A stretch of 37,620 nucleotides of DNA from Phycisphaerae bacterium. GTDB taxonomy: Bacteria > Planctomycetota > Phycisphaerae > Tepidisphaerales > Tepidisphaeraceae. The notes below the pieces were generated by a model that was given only the letters and a program-made list of their open reading frames with translations, had not been told where the DNA came from and made no database searches. The position numbers and the translations under genes are program-made. Where the stretch lies: NCBI GenBank assembly GCA_025936175.1, contig JAICTV010000025.1:1-37620 (forward strand), written 5' to 3'. This document shows positions 1-5,616 of this stretch, one piece after another; the first letter of the stretch is position 1; each line of letters opens with the position of its first letter.

Positions 1-567
1 GTTGTAGTAGATCGCGACGCCGCGGATCAGGTCCATCATGCCGGTGAAGGTCTGGGACTGGCCGATCGGGATCTGCACGGCGACGGCCGGGGCGCCCAAG
101 CGCTCAAGGATGCTGTTGAAGCTGAAATCGAAGTCCGCGCCGATCTTGTCCATCTTGTTGATGAAGCAGACGCGCGGCACGTTGTACTTGGTCGCCTGAC
201 GCCAGACGGTTTCCGACTGCGCCTCGACGCCTTCCTTCCCGTCGAACACCGCGACCGCGCCGTCCAAGACGCGCAGCGAACGCTCGACCTCGACGGTGAA
301 GTCCACGTGGCCCGGCGTGTCGATCAGGTTGATCGTGTAGCGCTCGCCGTTGCGATCCCAGGGACAGGTGGTGGCGGCGGACTGGATGGTGATGCCGCGC
401 TTCTGCTCTTCCTCGAGCGAGTCCATGGTGGCGGTGCCTTCGTGCACCTCGCCCATCTTGTGGATCTTCCCGGTGTAGTAGAGGACGCGCTCGGAGACGG
501 TGGTCTTGCCGGCGTCAATGTGGGCGGCGATGCCGATGTTTCGTACTTTGGTCAGATCACGAGCCAT
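1..567 (-). CDS. fusA: Elongation factor G, N-terminal part (cut by window edge)
   Basis: The first 189 codons encode the GTPase domain of translation elongation factor G, the factor that moves tRNA and mRNA through the ribosome after peptide transfer. The P-loop AHIDAGKTT lies at residues 15-23, followed by the switch I motif RGITI, the switch II motif DTPGHVD and the base-recognition motif NKMD. The stretch [11 protein letters not shown] before RGITI is typical of EF-G rather than EF-Tu or LepA. The ATG at 567 is preceded by GAGGAG nine bases upstream, which fixes the start. The gene continues past position 1, so its C-terminal domains cannot be seen. Planctomycetes often carry more than one EF-G paralogue, and which one this is cannot be decided here. 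A good promoter lies about 340 bases upstream, implying a long 5' leader. Confidence 0.95.
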   Translation of the reverse strand, partial: MARDLTKVRNIGIAAHIDAGKTTVSERVLYYTGKIHKMGEVHEGTATMDSLEEEQKRGITIQSAATTCPWDRNGERYTINLIDTPGHVDFTVEVERSLRVLDGAVAVFDGKEGVEAQSETVWRQATKYNVPRVCFINKMDKIGADFDFSFNSILERLGAPAVAVQIPIGQSQTFTGMMDLIRGVAIYYN

Positions 568-688
568 AACACGGACTCCTCTATCAACCCATTTATCCGC
601 CACGCCTGGGTGGCGCGTTCGTTTGCAAAATCACATGTGTTGCTGCGGGGAGGAAGGCGTTCGGTCAAGACTGCTGAACCGAAGCCCC

Positions 689-714
689 CGGTGATTTCAC
701 GAATGAAATCACCG
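689..714. other. Perfect 11-bp hairpin in the fusA leader
   Basis: CGGTGATTTCA at 689-699 and TGAAATCACCG at 704-714 form a perfect stem closed by a CGAA tetraloop. It lies about 120 bases upstream of the fusA start, inside the predicted transcript. No U-run follows on the minus strand, so it is not a classical terminator. It could stabilise or regulate the leader. Confidence 0.5.
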
Positions 715-848
715 ATGCGTGGTCAAATCGCTCATACTGACCACGCAGCTTGGGGATCGCTCCCTCGGTCAGCATGAGCCGCTAGAACGGCTCGATCTTC
801 ACGTGAACTCCTGGAACGAGATACGCTGGACTTATCGGCCGTACGATA

Positions 849-875
849 GTTTACGTCACAATGTTTGACGTAAAC
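849..875. promoter_or_regulatory. 10-bp inverted repeat, possible operator upstream of fusA
   Basis: GTTTACGTCA at 849-858 is mirrored by TGACGTAAAC at 866-875 across a 7-base spacer. It lies about 20 bases downstream of the predicted fusA transcription start, a common place for a repressor site. It could instead act as an RNA hairpin in the leader. Its TGACGT half-sites also occur in the palindrome at 1297-1315. Confidence 0.45.
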
Positions 876-903
876 CCGTGGGACAAGCCGGCGCGAGCGG
901 GGT

Positions 904-931
904 AATCTATCGGTCGCGCGCGTTTCGTCAA
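904..931 (-). promoter_or_regulatory. Predicted sigma70-type promoter for fusA
   Basis: On the minus strand TTGACG (926-931) and TAGATT (904-909) are separated by 16 bases, matching the -35 and -10 consensus at five and four of six positions. The start of transcription would fall near 897, giving fusA a leader of about 330 nucleotides. No expression evidence is available. Confidence 0.45.
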
Positions 932-1001
932 GGCAAGCCGCCGGCGTCGCTTGCCTGCGGTGAGCCCGCCGAACCACGTCTTGGCGACATCCGAACCAGC
1001 G

Positions 1002-1038
1002 CAAAAACAGCACCCCGGCACTCGAAAGTGCCGGGGTG
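1002..1038 (-). terminator. Rho-independent terminator of the minus-strand RNA candidate
   Basis: CACCCCGGCACT at 1011-1022 pairs perfectly with AGTGCCGGGGTG at 1027-1038 around a CGAA loop. On the minus strand the stem is followed by CTGTTTTTGC, a short U-run. No protein gene lies directly upstream on that strand, which is part of the case for an RNA gene there. Confidence 0.65.
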
Positions 1039-1146
1039 TGCAGTTGTGCATTCTGCTGTTGTAGAGCCCGGAATTTCATCCGGGCGTCCACGAGCTGCTG
1101 TGGCAGCCGCGTGTTACCGCAGGAATCGCACCATGCGGCAAGCTGC

Positions 1147-1182
1147 CTACAGCAGCCCACACATACAGTCTGAATTGGTCAC
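1147..1182 (-). CDS. Possible 11-residue peptide with an exceptionally strong ribosome-binding site
   Basis: GTG at 1182 opens an 11-codon frame, MTNSDCMCGLL, ending in TAG at 1147. It is preceded by GGAGGTGATCC (1183-1193), which matches the complement of the 16S rRNA 3' end over 11 bases, with six bases between GGAGG and GTG. The frame sits inside the structured RNA candidate, and its last codons overlap the main hairpin. Such an arrangement would suit a leader peptide that couples ribosome movement to RNA folding. Nothing else supports translation, and an 11-base match can be chance. Confidence 0.2.
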   Translation of the reverse strand: MTNSDCMCGLL

Positions 1183-1296
1183 GGATCACCTCCACTTTCT
1201 GCTGAGCAATTCCGCCGTAACAGGCGGGCGCTCAAGGACTTGCCAAGCCGTCGCGGGTTTCGTTTTCGGGCGAGACTGTCGGACGCAGCTTTGGGC

Positions 1297-1315
1297 CGAT
1301 GACGTCACGTCATCG
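1297..1315. promoter_or_regulatory. 19-bp palindrome with TGACGT half-sites
   Basis: CGATGACGT, a central C and ACGTCATCG form a perfect 19-bp palindrome. It lies at the 5' side of the structured RNA candidate and about 175 bases upstream of the plus-strand operon. A protein-binding operator is the likeliest explanation; its half-sites match those at 849-875. Confidence 0.4.
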
Positions 1316-1369
1316 CTGGGACGCTGGCCTTAGTTTAGACGCCGTACTTTCCCGCCGCCGGGCTCTGAC

Positions 1370-1391
1370 TCCGGGAAACGCCTTTCCCGGA
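1370..1391. other. Perfect 9-bp hairpin
   Basis: TCCGGGAAA (1370-1378) and TTTCCCGGA (1383-1391) form a stem with a four-base loop. No U-run follows on either strand. It may belong to the 5' part of the minus-strand RNA candidate. Confidence 0.4.
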
Positions 1392-1458
1392 ACTGTCTTT
1401 ATCGTACGTCACGCATCGCTCACGGATCGGTTGTCACAACGATTTTTGTCCGACGCGC

Positions 1459-1464
1459 TACAAT
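1459..1464 (+). promoter_or_regulatory. Possible -10 element for the small-protein/TatD-type operon
   Basis: TACAAT matches the -10 consensus at five of six positions and lies 24 bases before the ATG at 1489. The nearest -35-like hexamer, TTGTCA at 1431-1436, is 22 bases upstream, which is too far for a standard promoter. The assignment rests mainly on the -10 box. Confidence 0.3.
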
Positions 1465-1488
1465 GGAGCGGAAAGGGCTCGTTCTTCA

Positions 1489-1761
1489 ATGAAAACCGCC
1501 GCCGAGACGTTGGAGCAGTACTACCTCGAGATGCGCTGGCGATGCCTCTCCCTCGCCGCCGACCTGGACCGCATCGATCGCGCCGGCGCCGCCGGCGGAG
1601 GCGACCTAGCCGCCGACCCGCGCCTCACAAAACTCCGCGAGGCGTTCAAAGCGCTGATCCAGACGGAACCGGATCGGGCCGCCAAAGTTCAGATGATCTT
1701 TTCCGACACCACCCCCCCGCCGTCGCGGAATTCAAAATCCGCAATCCAAAATCCAAAATGA
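1489..1761 (+). CDS. Small protein of unknown function, coupled to the TatD-type hydrolase
   Basis: This 90-residue protein matches no family I recognise. Residues 1-75 look like a soluble, mostly helical domain with a run of acidic and basic residues (for example RWRCLSLAADLDRIDRA). Its last 11 residues, RNSKSAIQNPK, are encoded by a low-complexity AATCC-type repeat, so the natural C-terminus may have been replaced or extended by that repeat. The stop codon overlaps the start of the next gene as ATGA, which predicts translational coupling and a shared task with that hydrolase. In ebo-type clusters the equivalent hydrolase sits beside EboA, but this protein is much shorter and shows no clear resemblance to it. 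Confidence 0.7.
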   Translation: MKTAAETLEQYYLEMRWRCLSLAADLDRIDRAGAAGGGDLAADPRLTKLREAFKALIQTEPDRAAKVQMIFSDTTPPPSRNSKSAIQNPK

Positions 1762-2573
1762 AGTTCATCGACCCCCATATCCATTGCATCAGTAGAACAA
1801 CCGACGACTACCTCTACATGGCCCGCGCCGGGGTAGTCGCCGTCTCCGAGCCGGCCTTCTGGGCCGGCTACGATCGATCCTCGCAATCGAGCTTCGCGGA
1901 TTACTTCCGCCACCTGACCGACATCGAGCCGCTCCGCGCCGCGCGCTACGGCATCGAGCACTACTGCTGGCTCTGCATCAACGCCAAGGAAGCCGAGAAC
2001 GTCGAGCTCTCGCGCGAAGTCATCCAGCTCATCCCGCCGCTGCTGAATCACCCGCGCGTCCTCGGCGTCGGCGAGATCGGTTTGAACAAGAACACGCGCA
2101 ATGAAATTGAGGTCTTCGAAGCGCAGGTCGATCTGGCGGCGAAGCACGATCAGCTCATCCTCATCCACACGCCGCACCTCGACGACAAGCACAAAGGCAC
2201 GTCGGTCATCGTCGACATCCTGAAGAACGACCGCCGGATCAAGCCCGAGCGCGTGCTGATCGATCACTGCGAAGAGCACACGATCCGACTGGCGCGCGAC
2301 AACGGATTCTGGGCCGGGCTGACGATCTATCCGGTGAGCAAGGTGACGCCGCAGCGCGGCGCCGACATCCTCGAGCAGTTCGGCCCGCGCATGATCATGG
2401 TCAACTCCGCCGCCGATTGGGGCGAGAGCAGCCCGAGCATGCTCACCGACACGTGTCTCGAGTTCCGCCGCCGCGGCCACCGCGACGCCGAGCTCACCGA
2501 CATCTTTTTCAACAACCCCTGCCGCTTCTTCGGCCAGAATCCGAAGTGGAAGATCAGGGCAGTCGAAACCTAG
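1758..2573 (+). CDS. TatD-family metal-dependent hydrolase, EboB-like
   Basis: This 271-residue protein belongs to the amidohydrolase/TatD family of TIM-barrel metal-dependent hydrolases. Metal-ligand motifs appear in the expected order: DPHIH at residues 5-9, GEIGL, LIHTPH, IDHCEEHT and the late aspartate in SAADWGE. Phrases such as SRTTDDY, EPAFW, GLTIYP and SAADWG resemble the TatD-like hydrolases found in ebo (eustigmatophyte/bacterial operon) clusters more than the DNases TatD or YcfH. Ebo clusters have been linked to export of metabolites. None of the other ebo genes is visible here. The ATG at 1758 overlaps the stop of the previous gene, and an in-frame extension upstream has no recognisable content. 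The natural substrate is unknown. Confidence 0.85.
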   Translation: MKFIDPHIHCISRTTDDYLYMARAGVVAVSEPAFWAGYDRSSQSSFADYFRHLTDIEPLRAARYGIEHYCWLCINAKEAENVELSREVIQLIPPLLNHPRVLGVGEIGLNKNTRNEIEVFEAQVDLAAKHDQLILIHTPHLDDKHKGTSVIVDILKNDRRIKPERVLIDHCEEHTIRLARDNGFWAGLTIYPVSKVTPQRGADILEQFGPRMIMVNSAADWGESSPSMLTDTCLEFRRRGHRDAELTDIFFNNPCRFFGQNPKWKIRAVET

Positions 2574-2700
2574 GGCTGCGCGACCACCTTCAAGTCAGAG
2601 CCGCCGCGACTCCAAGTCGCGGATCGACGCGTCACCATTTGTCCCGCGCGCCGCTCCCGTTCTACGATCGCGCGGTCACCGCACACAGAAGGGAAGCACC

Positions 2701-3336
2701 ATGCAAATCGGCATCCTCGGCTCCGGCGACGTCGGACAGACCCTCGCCGCCGGCTTCGCAAAGCACGGTCACACCGTCACCATCGGCACGCGCGATCCGA
2801 GCAAGCTTCGCGAGTGGGCCAATCGGCAGAAGAACGTCCGCGTTGCCAACTTCGCCGACACCGCGAAATCCGCGGACATCGTCGTCCTCGCCGTCAAAGG
2901 CAACGCCGCCTCGAGCGCGCTCAAAGCCGCCGGCGACATCAGCGGCAAGATCGTCATCGACGCCACCAATCCGATCGCCGACGCCCCACCGACCAACGGC
3001 GTGCTGAAGTTCTACACCACACTCGACGACGCGCAGATGGAGCGCCTCCAGCGCGAGTTCCCGAGCGCGCGATTCGTCAAAGCGTTCAACTCCGTCGGCG
3101 CCGCAAAGATGGTCAACCCGCAGTACAAGCAAGGCCGCCCCACGATGTTCATCTGCGGAAACGACGCGGCGGCGAAGAAGACGGTCACGCAAATCCTCGA
3201 CCAATTCGGCTGGGAGACCGCCGACTTCGGCGGCGTCGAAGCCGCCCGCGCCATCGAGCCGCTCTGCATGCTCTGGGTCATCCGCGCCCTGCGCGAGAAC
3301 AAGTTTGATCATGCGTTCAAACTGCTGACAAGTTAA
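2701..3336 (+). CDS. F420H2:NADP-oxidoreductase-like NAD(P)-binding protein
   Basis: This 211-residue protein has an N-terminal Rossmann fold with the dinucleotide motif GILGSGDVG (residues 4-12) and the NADP-preferring phrase IGTRDP after the second strand. It belongs to the family of coenzyme-F420-dependent NADP reductases, whose bacterial members often act on NADPH without F420. KAFNSVGA and the C-terminal helices with EAARAIEPLCMLW are typical of that family. The usual length is about 210-230 residues, so the gene looks complete. The start is supported by AGGGAAG just upstream of the ATG. It is preceded by 127 bases without visible genes and followed by a repeat region, so it is probably transcribed alone. 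The physiological reaction cannot be inferred. Confidence 0.85.
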   Translation: MQIGILGSGDVGQTLAAGFAKHGHTVTIGTRDPSKLREWANRQKNVRVANFADTAKSADIVVLAVKGNAASSALKAAGDISGKIVIDATNPIADAPPTNGVLKFYTTLDDAQMERLQREFPSARFVKAFNSVGAAKMVNPQYKQGRPTMFICGNDAAAKKTVTQILDQFGWETADFGGVEAARAIEPLCMLWVIRALRENKFDHAFKLLTS

Positions 3337-3723
3337 CCCCCCCCCTATGCGCATGATCAGACGCATCAGCAACTTACAAAGAGGGTGCCTGTCACCCTCC
3401 CTCCACAGCCTGCCGTTCACTTCGGTGAAATCGAAGCGTTTGCCTCTGGCAAGATTGTTCCGGGGACGCCCGCTTCATCACAGCGTCCATGGCGTGATAT
3501 CACGACGGACCGCGAAGTCGCTCGTAAACCCCCGATTGCAGTTTCGTGCGCGCATTCGTGCAATCGCGCGGGATATAGGGGGAGTGAGTTTTTCGCCCCC
3601 CCCTGCTCTTTGACAAGACATCGCAGCAAAGGACGAAAAAAAAGCCGAGGGCACATTCGAGCGCGCCGGCGCGCCGCCGCGCCGCCGTGCTCGCGCGAGC
3701 ACGCTCGCTCGTTCGACGCACCG
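3337..3723. other. Gene-free region dominated by a repeat element
   Basis: The space between the convergent oxidoreductase and dioxygenase genes holds the composite repeat at 3372-3617, followed by an A-run (around 3638-3646) and GC-rich sequence. No gene is supported. Confidence 0.6.
3372..3617 (+). repeat. Composite repeat, copy 1 (second copy at 33014-33267)
   Basis: The element begins with ACTTACAAAGAGGGTG and a near-palindrome (GAGGGTG ... CACCCTC) ending near 3400. It ends with GTGCAATCGC...CGGGATAT near 3558-3577 and GCTCTTTGACAAG at 3605-3617. The same opening and closing blocks occur in the same order, orientation and spacing near 33.0 kb, while the middle differs. This suggests a non-autonomous dispersed element or a REP-bounded unit. 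Confidence 0.6.
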
Positions 3724-4389
3724 TCACGCCGCCGGCGTCTGGCCCATCACGACGTCGAACTTCGCCGACAGCTCGTTGATCTTCGACTGCGGGATCGGCG
3801 CGAAATCGACCTCCACACTCGCGCGCTGTCTCTCGTCGCGGATCCCGCGCAGCACCATGTCGCGCGCGTTCTGCTCGAAGCCCTTGATGTAGCACTGTGT
3901 GGTGAAGCGGTCGTGCTCGGGGCACTTGACGGCGAAATGAATGTGCGACGTGCGGCCGGGATACGGCACCGGCTTGATCGTGCGAAAGTAGTATTCGCCA
4001 CCAGAACCGGTCAGGAATCGGCCGAACCCCTGGAAGTTGGAATCGCGGCGGTCGCCGTTCATGCTCTGCGAGTGGAGGTAAACGCCGTTCGCGTCCGCCT
4101 GCCAGATCTCGACCAGCGCGTTGCGGATCGGATTGCCGTTGGAATCCAGAATCCGGCCGCTCAGGTGAGTGATCTGTCCGACGGCCGCCGTCAGATGGTC
4201 GTTGACGATGATCAGGTCATTGTCGGTGTCGAGCGGCAGATGGTCGGGATAGAACGGCCCCTCCGTCTGCCGGGGCGTGCGAACCAGTTCCTCGGCCAGC
4301 CCCCAGCGTGGAAGCGTGGAAGCGAGTGCGAAAGCACCCGCGGCGAGGGACGATCGGGCAAGAAACTGCCTGCGTGTGGGGGTCAGCAT
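3724..4389 (-). CDS. Tat-exported intradiol ring-cleavage dioxygenase
   Basis: This 221-residue protein belongs to the intradiol dioxygenases, non-haem Fe(III) enzymes such as protocatechuate 3,4-dioxygenase and catechol 1,2-dioxygenase that open catechol rings between the hydroxyls. The expected two-Tyr/two-His iron ligands are Y104 (DANGVY), Y143 (PVPYPG), H149 and H151 (SHIH). The N-terminus reads TRRQFLARSSLAAGAFALA, a twin-arginine export signal, so the enzyme is probably folded in the cytoplasm and exported. I chose the ATG at 4389 because it places the twin-arginine motif at residues 6-7; a start at 4455 would add 22 unrelated residues. Exported single-domain members are common in planctomycetes, and their substrates are generally unknown. 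No aromatic catabolic genes adjoin it. It is divergent from the prepilin-like gene. Confidence 0.88.
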   Translation of the reverse strand: MLTPTRRQFLARSSLAAGAFALASTLPRWGLAEELVRTPRQTEGPFYPDHLPLDTDNDLIIVNDHLTAAVGQITHLSGRILDSNGNPIRNALVEIWQADANGVYLHSQSMNGDRRDSNFQGFGRFLTGSGGEYYFRTIKPVPYPGRTSHIHFAVKCPEHDRFTTQCYIKGFEQNARDMVLRGIRDERQRASVEVDFAPIPQSKINELSAKFDVVMGQTPAA

Positions 4390-4468
4390 GATGACTTGGT
4401 ATCGCCGATCAGGCGAATCCTTCCGGAAAAGTCCGGAACGGCGCTCGAGAGACAACTATAACGGGACG

Positions 4469-5146
4469 ATGCGACGATCGGCCAAACAATCCCGGCGCGC
4501 TTTCTCTTTGATCGAACTTTTGGTCGTGATCGGGATCATCGCCGTCCTCCTCGGCCTGCTTTTTCCGACGCTCGCCAGCGCCTGGGCGGCCGCGCGGATG
4601 GTGAACTGCGCCTCCAACATGCGCCAGGTCGGTCAGGCCCTTTTCATGTATGCCAAGGACAACGGCGGCTGGCTGATCCCCGTGATGAACGACGAGACCG
4701 AAGCCGGCGGCGTCCGCGGGTTCGGCACCAACGTCGATCCCAAGGAGCGCTGGCCCGTCAAGGTCTTCAAGTTCCCGCTCCCCAATCCCGAGACCGACAA
4801 CCCGGCCGACTATTGCCCGAAGGTGCTCACCTGCCCCGCCGACGATCAGCCCAACGACGGCCACACGTACGCGCTCAACAACCCGCCGGCGGCGCATCAC
4901 TGCAAGCAGGGTTCGAGCGACTTCAACGGGCTGAAAGTCTCCGACGTCGTCCTCGCCGCCGAGAAGATCACGTCGGCCAACGACTACTACCTCGAGCCGG
5001 AGAACGGCGACTTCGACAACGCGCTGGCGCTCTATCGCCACGGCGTGCACCGCGGCAGCAACTATCTCTTCTTCGACGGGCACGTGAGCCGGGCGTTTCC
5101 GAACGACATCAGGCGGGGGATCGATCCGTGGGGCAACACACCTTAA
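4469..5146 (+). CDS. Prepilin-like protein with H-X9-DG-type C-terminus
   Basis: This 225-residue protein starts with a class III (type IV pilin-like) signal: RRA at residues 9-11, then FSLIE and a hydrophobic helix to about residue 32. Cleavage is expected after A11, leaving F as the methylated first residue and E at position 5 of the mature protein. The C-terminal part has HRGSNYLFFDGH, a form of the H-X9-DG motif (here with eight residues between H and DG) found in the large planctomycete family of pseudopilin-like proteins. These proteins are believed to be membrane- or surface-associated, but their function is unknown. Four cysteines, in NCASN, DYCPKVLTCP and HHCKQ, could form disulfides. 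The start is the ATG at 4469 because it is the closest one giving a proper leader. The stop overlaps the convergent gene by four bases. Confidence 0.85.
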   Translation: MRRSAKQSRRAFSLIELLVVIGIIAVLLGLLFPTLASAWAAARMVNCASNMRQVGQALFMYAKDNGGWLIPVMNDETEAGGVRGFGTNVDPKERWPVKVFKFPLPNPETDNPADYCPKVLTCPADDQPNDGHTYALNNPPAAHHCKQGSSDFNGLKVSDVVLAAEKITSANDYYLEPENGDFDNALALYRHGVHRGSNYLFFDGHVSRAFPNDIRRGIDPWGNTP

Positions 5147-5610
5147 GCGACGCGCACTTTCACGACGACCTTCTTCACGGGCGCGAGGGCGCCGCCATCG
5201 ATTGCCATCGACGGCATATGAACGTCCTGCGGCAGGAAGATTGCGAAGCTGCCCTGCTCGACGAGCACAAACTGCCCGGCGCGCGAATCATCGGTGAAGA
5301 ACTCGAGATCGCTCGCCGCCTCGTACGGCTGCTGCGTCTTCATCCGCTCCAGCGGCGCGACGCCCATCCGCTCGCGGCCGGCGATGACGAGCTGGATGTC
5401 CGCGTTTCGCCGGTGCGCTTCCCAGCGGCCCTGCTCGATCGGCCTGGTCGTGTACGACTGCACGATCGCTAAAACATCGTCGCCGCGGATCGCGTAGCGG
5501 CCATCCGGAATCTTCGCGAGGTCCGTCTGGCGAAGGTAATCAAAGCCGGCGGCGAAATGATCGCTGAGGCGGCGATAGAAATCGCAATGGGAGAGTTGGT
5601 CGAGAATCAA
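5143..5610 (-). CDS. YhcH/YjgK/YiaL (DUF386) family protein
   Basis: This 155-residue cupin-like beta-sandwich protein belongs to the YhcH/YjgK/YiaL family, which includes the beta subunit of evolved beta-galactosidase (EbgC). Family phrases are the central EAHRRNADIQLVIAGRERMGV and the C-terminal FAIFLPQDVHMPSM with its His/Asp ligand candidates. Members bind a metal and are thought to act on sugar anomers or sugar acids such as N-glycolylneuraminate derivatives. Length is normal (about 150). Its start lies six bases after the stop of the TPR-glycosyltransferase gene upstream on the same strand, so the two are almost certainly cotranscribed. A role in handling a sugar for that glycosyltransferase is possible but not shown. 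Confidence 0.85.
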   Translation of the reverse strand: MILDQLSHCDFYRRLSDHFAAGFDYLRQTDLAKIPDGRYAIRGDDVLAIVQSYTTRPIEQGRWEAHRRNADIQLVIAGRERMGVAPLERMKTQQPYEAASDLEFFTDDSRAGQFVLVEQGSFAIFLPQDVHMPSMAIDGGALAPVKKVVVKVRVA

Positions 5611-5616
5611 TCGGCG

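Larger units (their letters stand above)
1000..1340 (-). ncRNA. Candidate structured noncoding RNA (or leader) ending in a terminator
   Basis: The minus strand contains a series of perfect stems in a stretch with no gene. Read from 5' to 3' they are: TGAGC/GCTCA enclosing CCGCC/GGCGG (1203-1234); a compound hairpin with arms 1094-1107 and 1142-1156, giving 8 + 6 base pairs with one bulged base and an apical 5-bp stem 1117-1121/1134-1138; a 6-bp stem 1066-1071/1080-1085; and a 12-bp terminator hairpin with a U-run. I looked for the signatures of RNase P RNA, tmRNA, SRP RNA and 6S RNA and recognised none. The 5' end is unknown. It could be an independent small RNA or a regulatory leader ending in a terminator, 430 bases before fusA. 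Confidence 0.4.
568..1488. other. Gene-free region between fusA and the TatD-type operon
   Basis: No convincing protein gene is visible in these 921 bases; the open frames present have no recognisable domains and overlap strong hairpins. The space holds a minus-strand promoter for fusA, a 10-bp inverted repeat, an 11-bp hairpin in the fusA leader, a folded minus-strand RNA candidate with its own terminator, a 19-bp palindrome, a further hairpin and a possible promoter for the plus-strand operon. These are listed separately. Confidence 0.6.

Noticed and set aside
878..1333. A 151-codon plus-strand frame and a 142-codon minus-strand frame in the fusA spacer
   Set aside because: Both run straight through the perfect hairpins and terminator at 1011-1156, lack ribosome-binding sites and have no recognisable domain.
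1000..1340. RNase P RNA, tmRNA, SRP RNA or 6S RNA as identity of the structured element
   Set aside because: None of the conserved core sequences of these RNAs was found on either strand.
3605..3646. CTCTTTGACA block as a CRISPR leader end
   Set aside because: No spaced repeats follow it or its copy at 33255; no cas gene is in the window.
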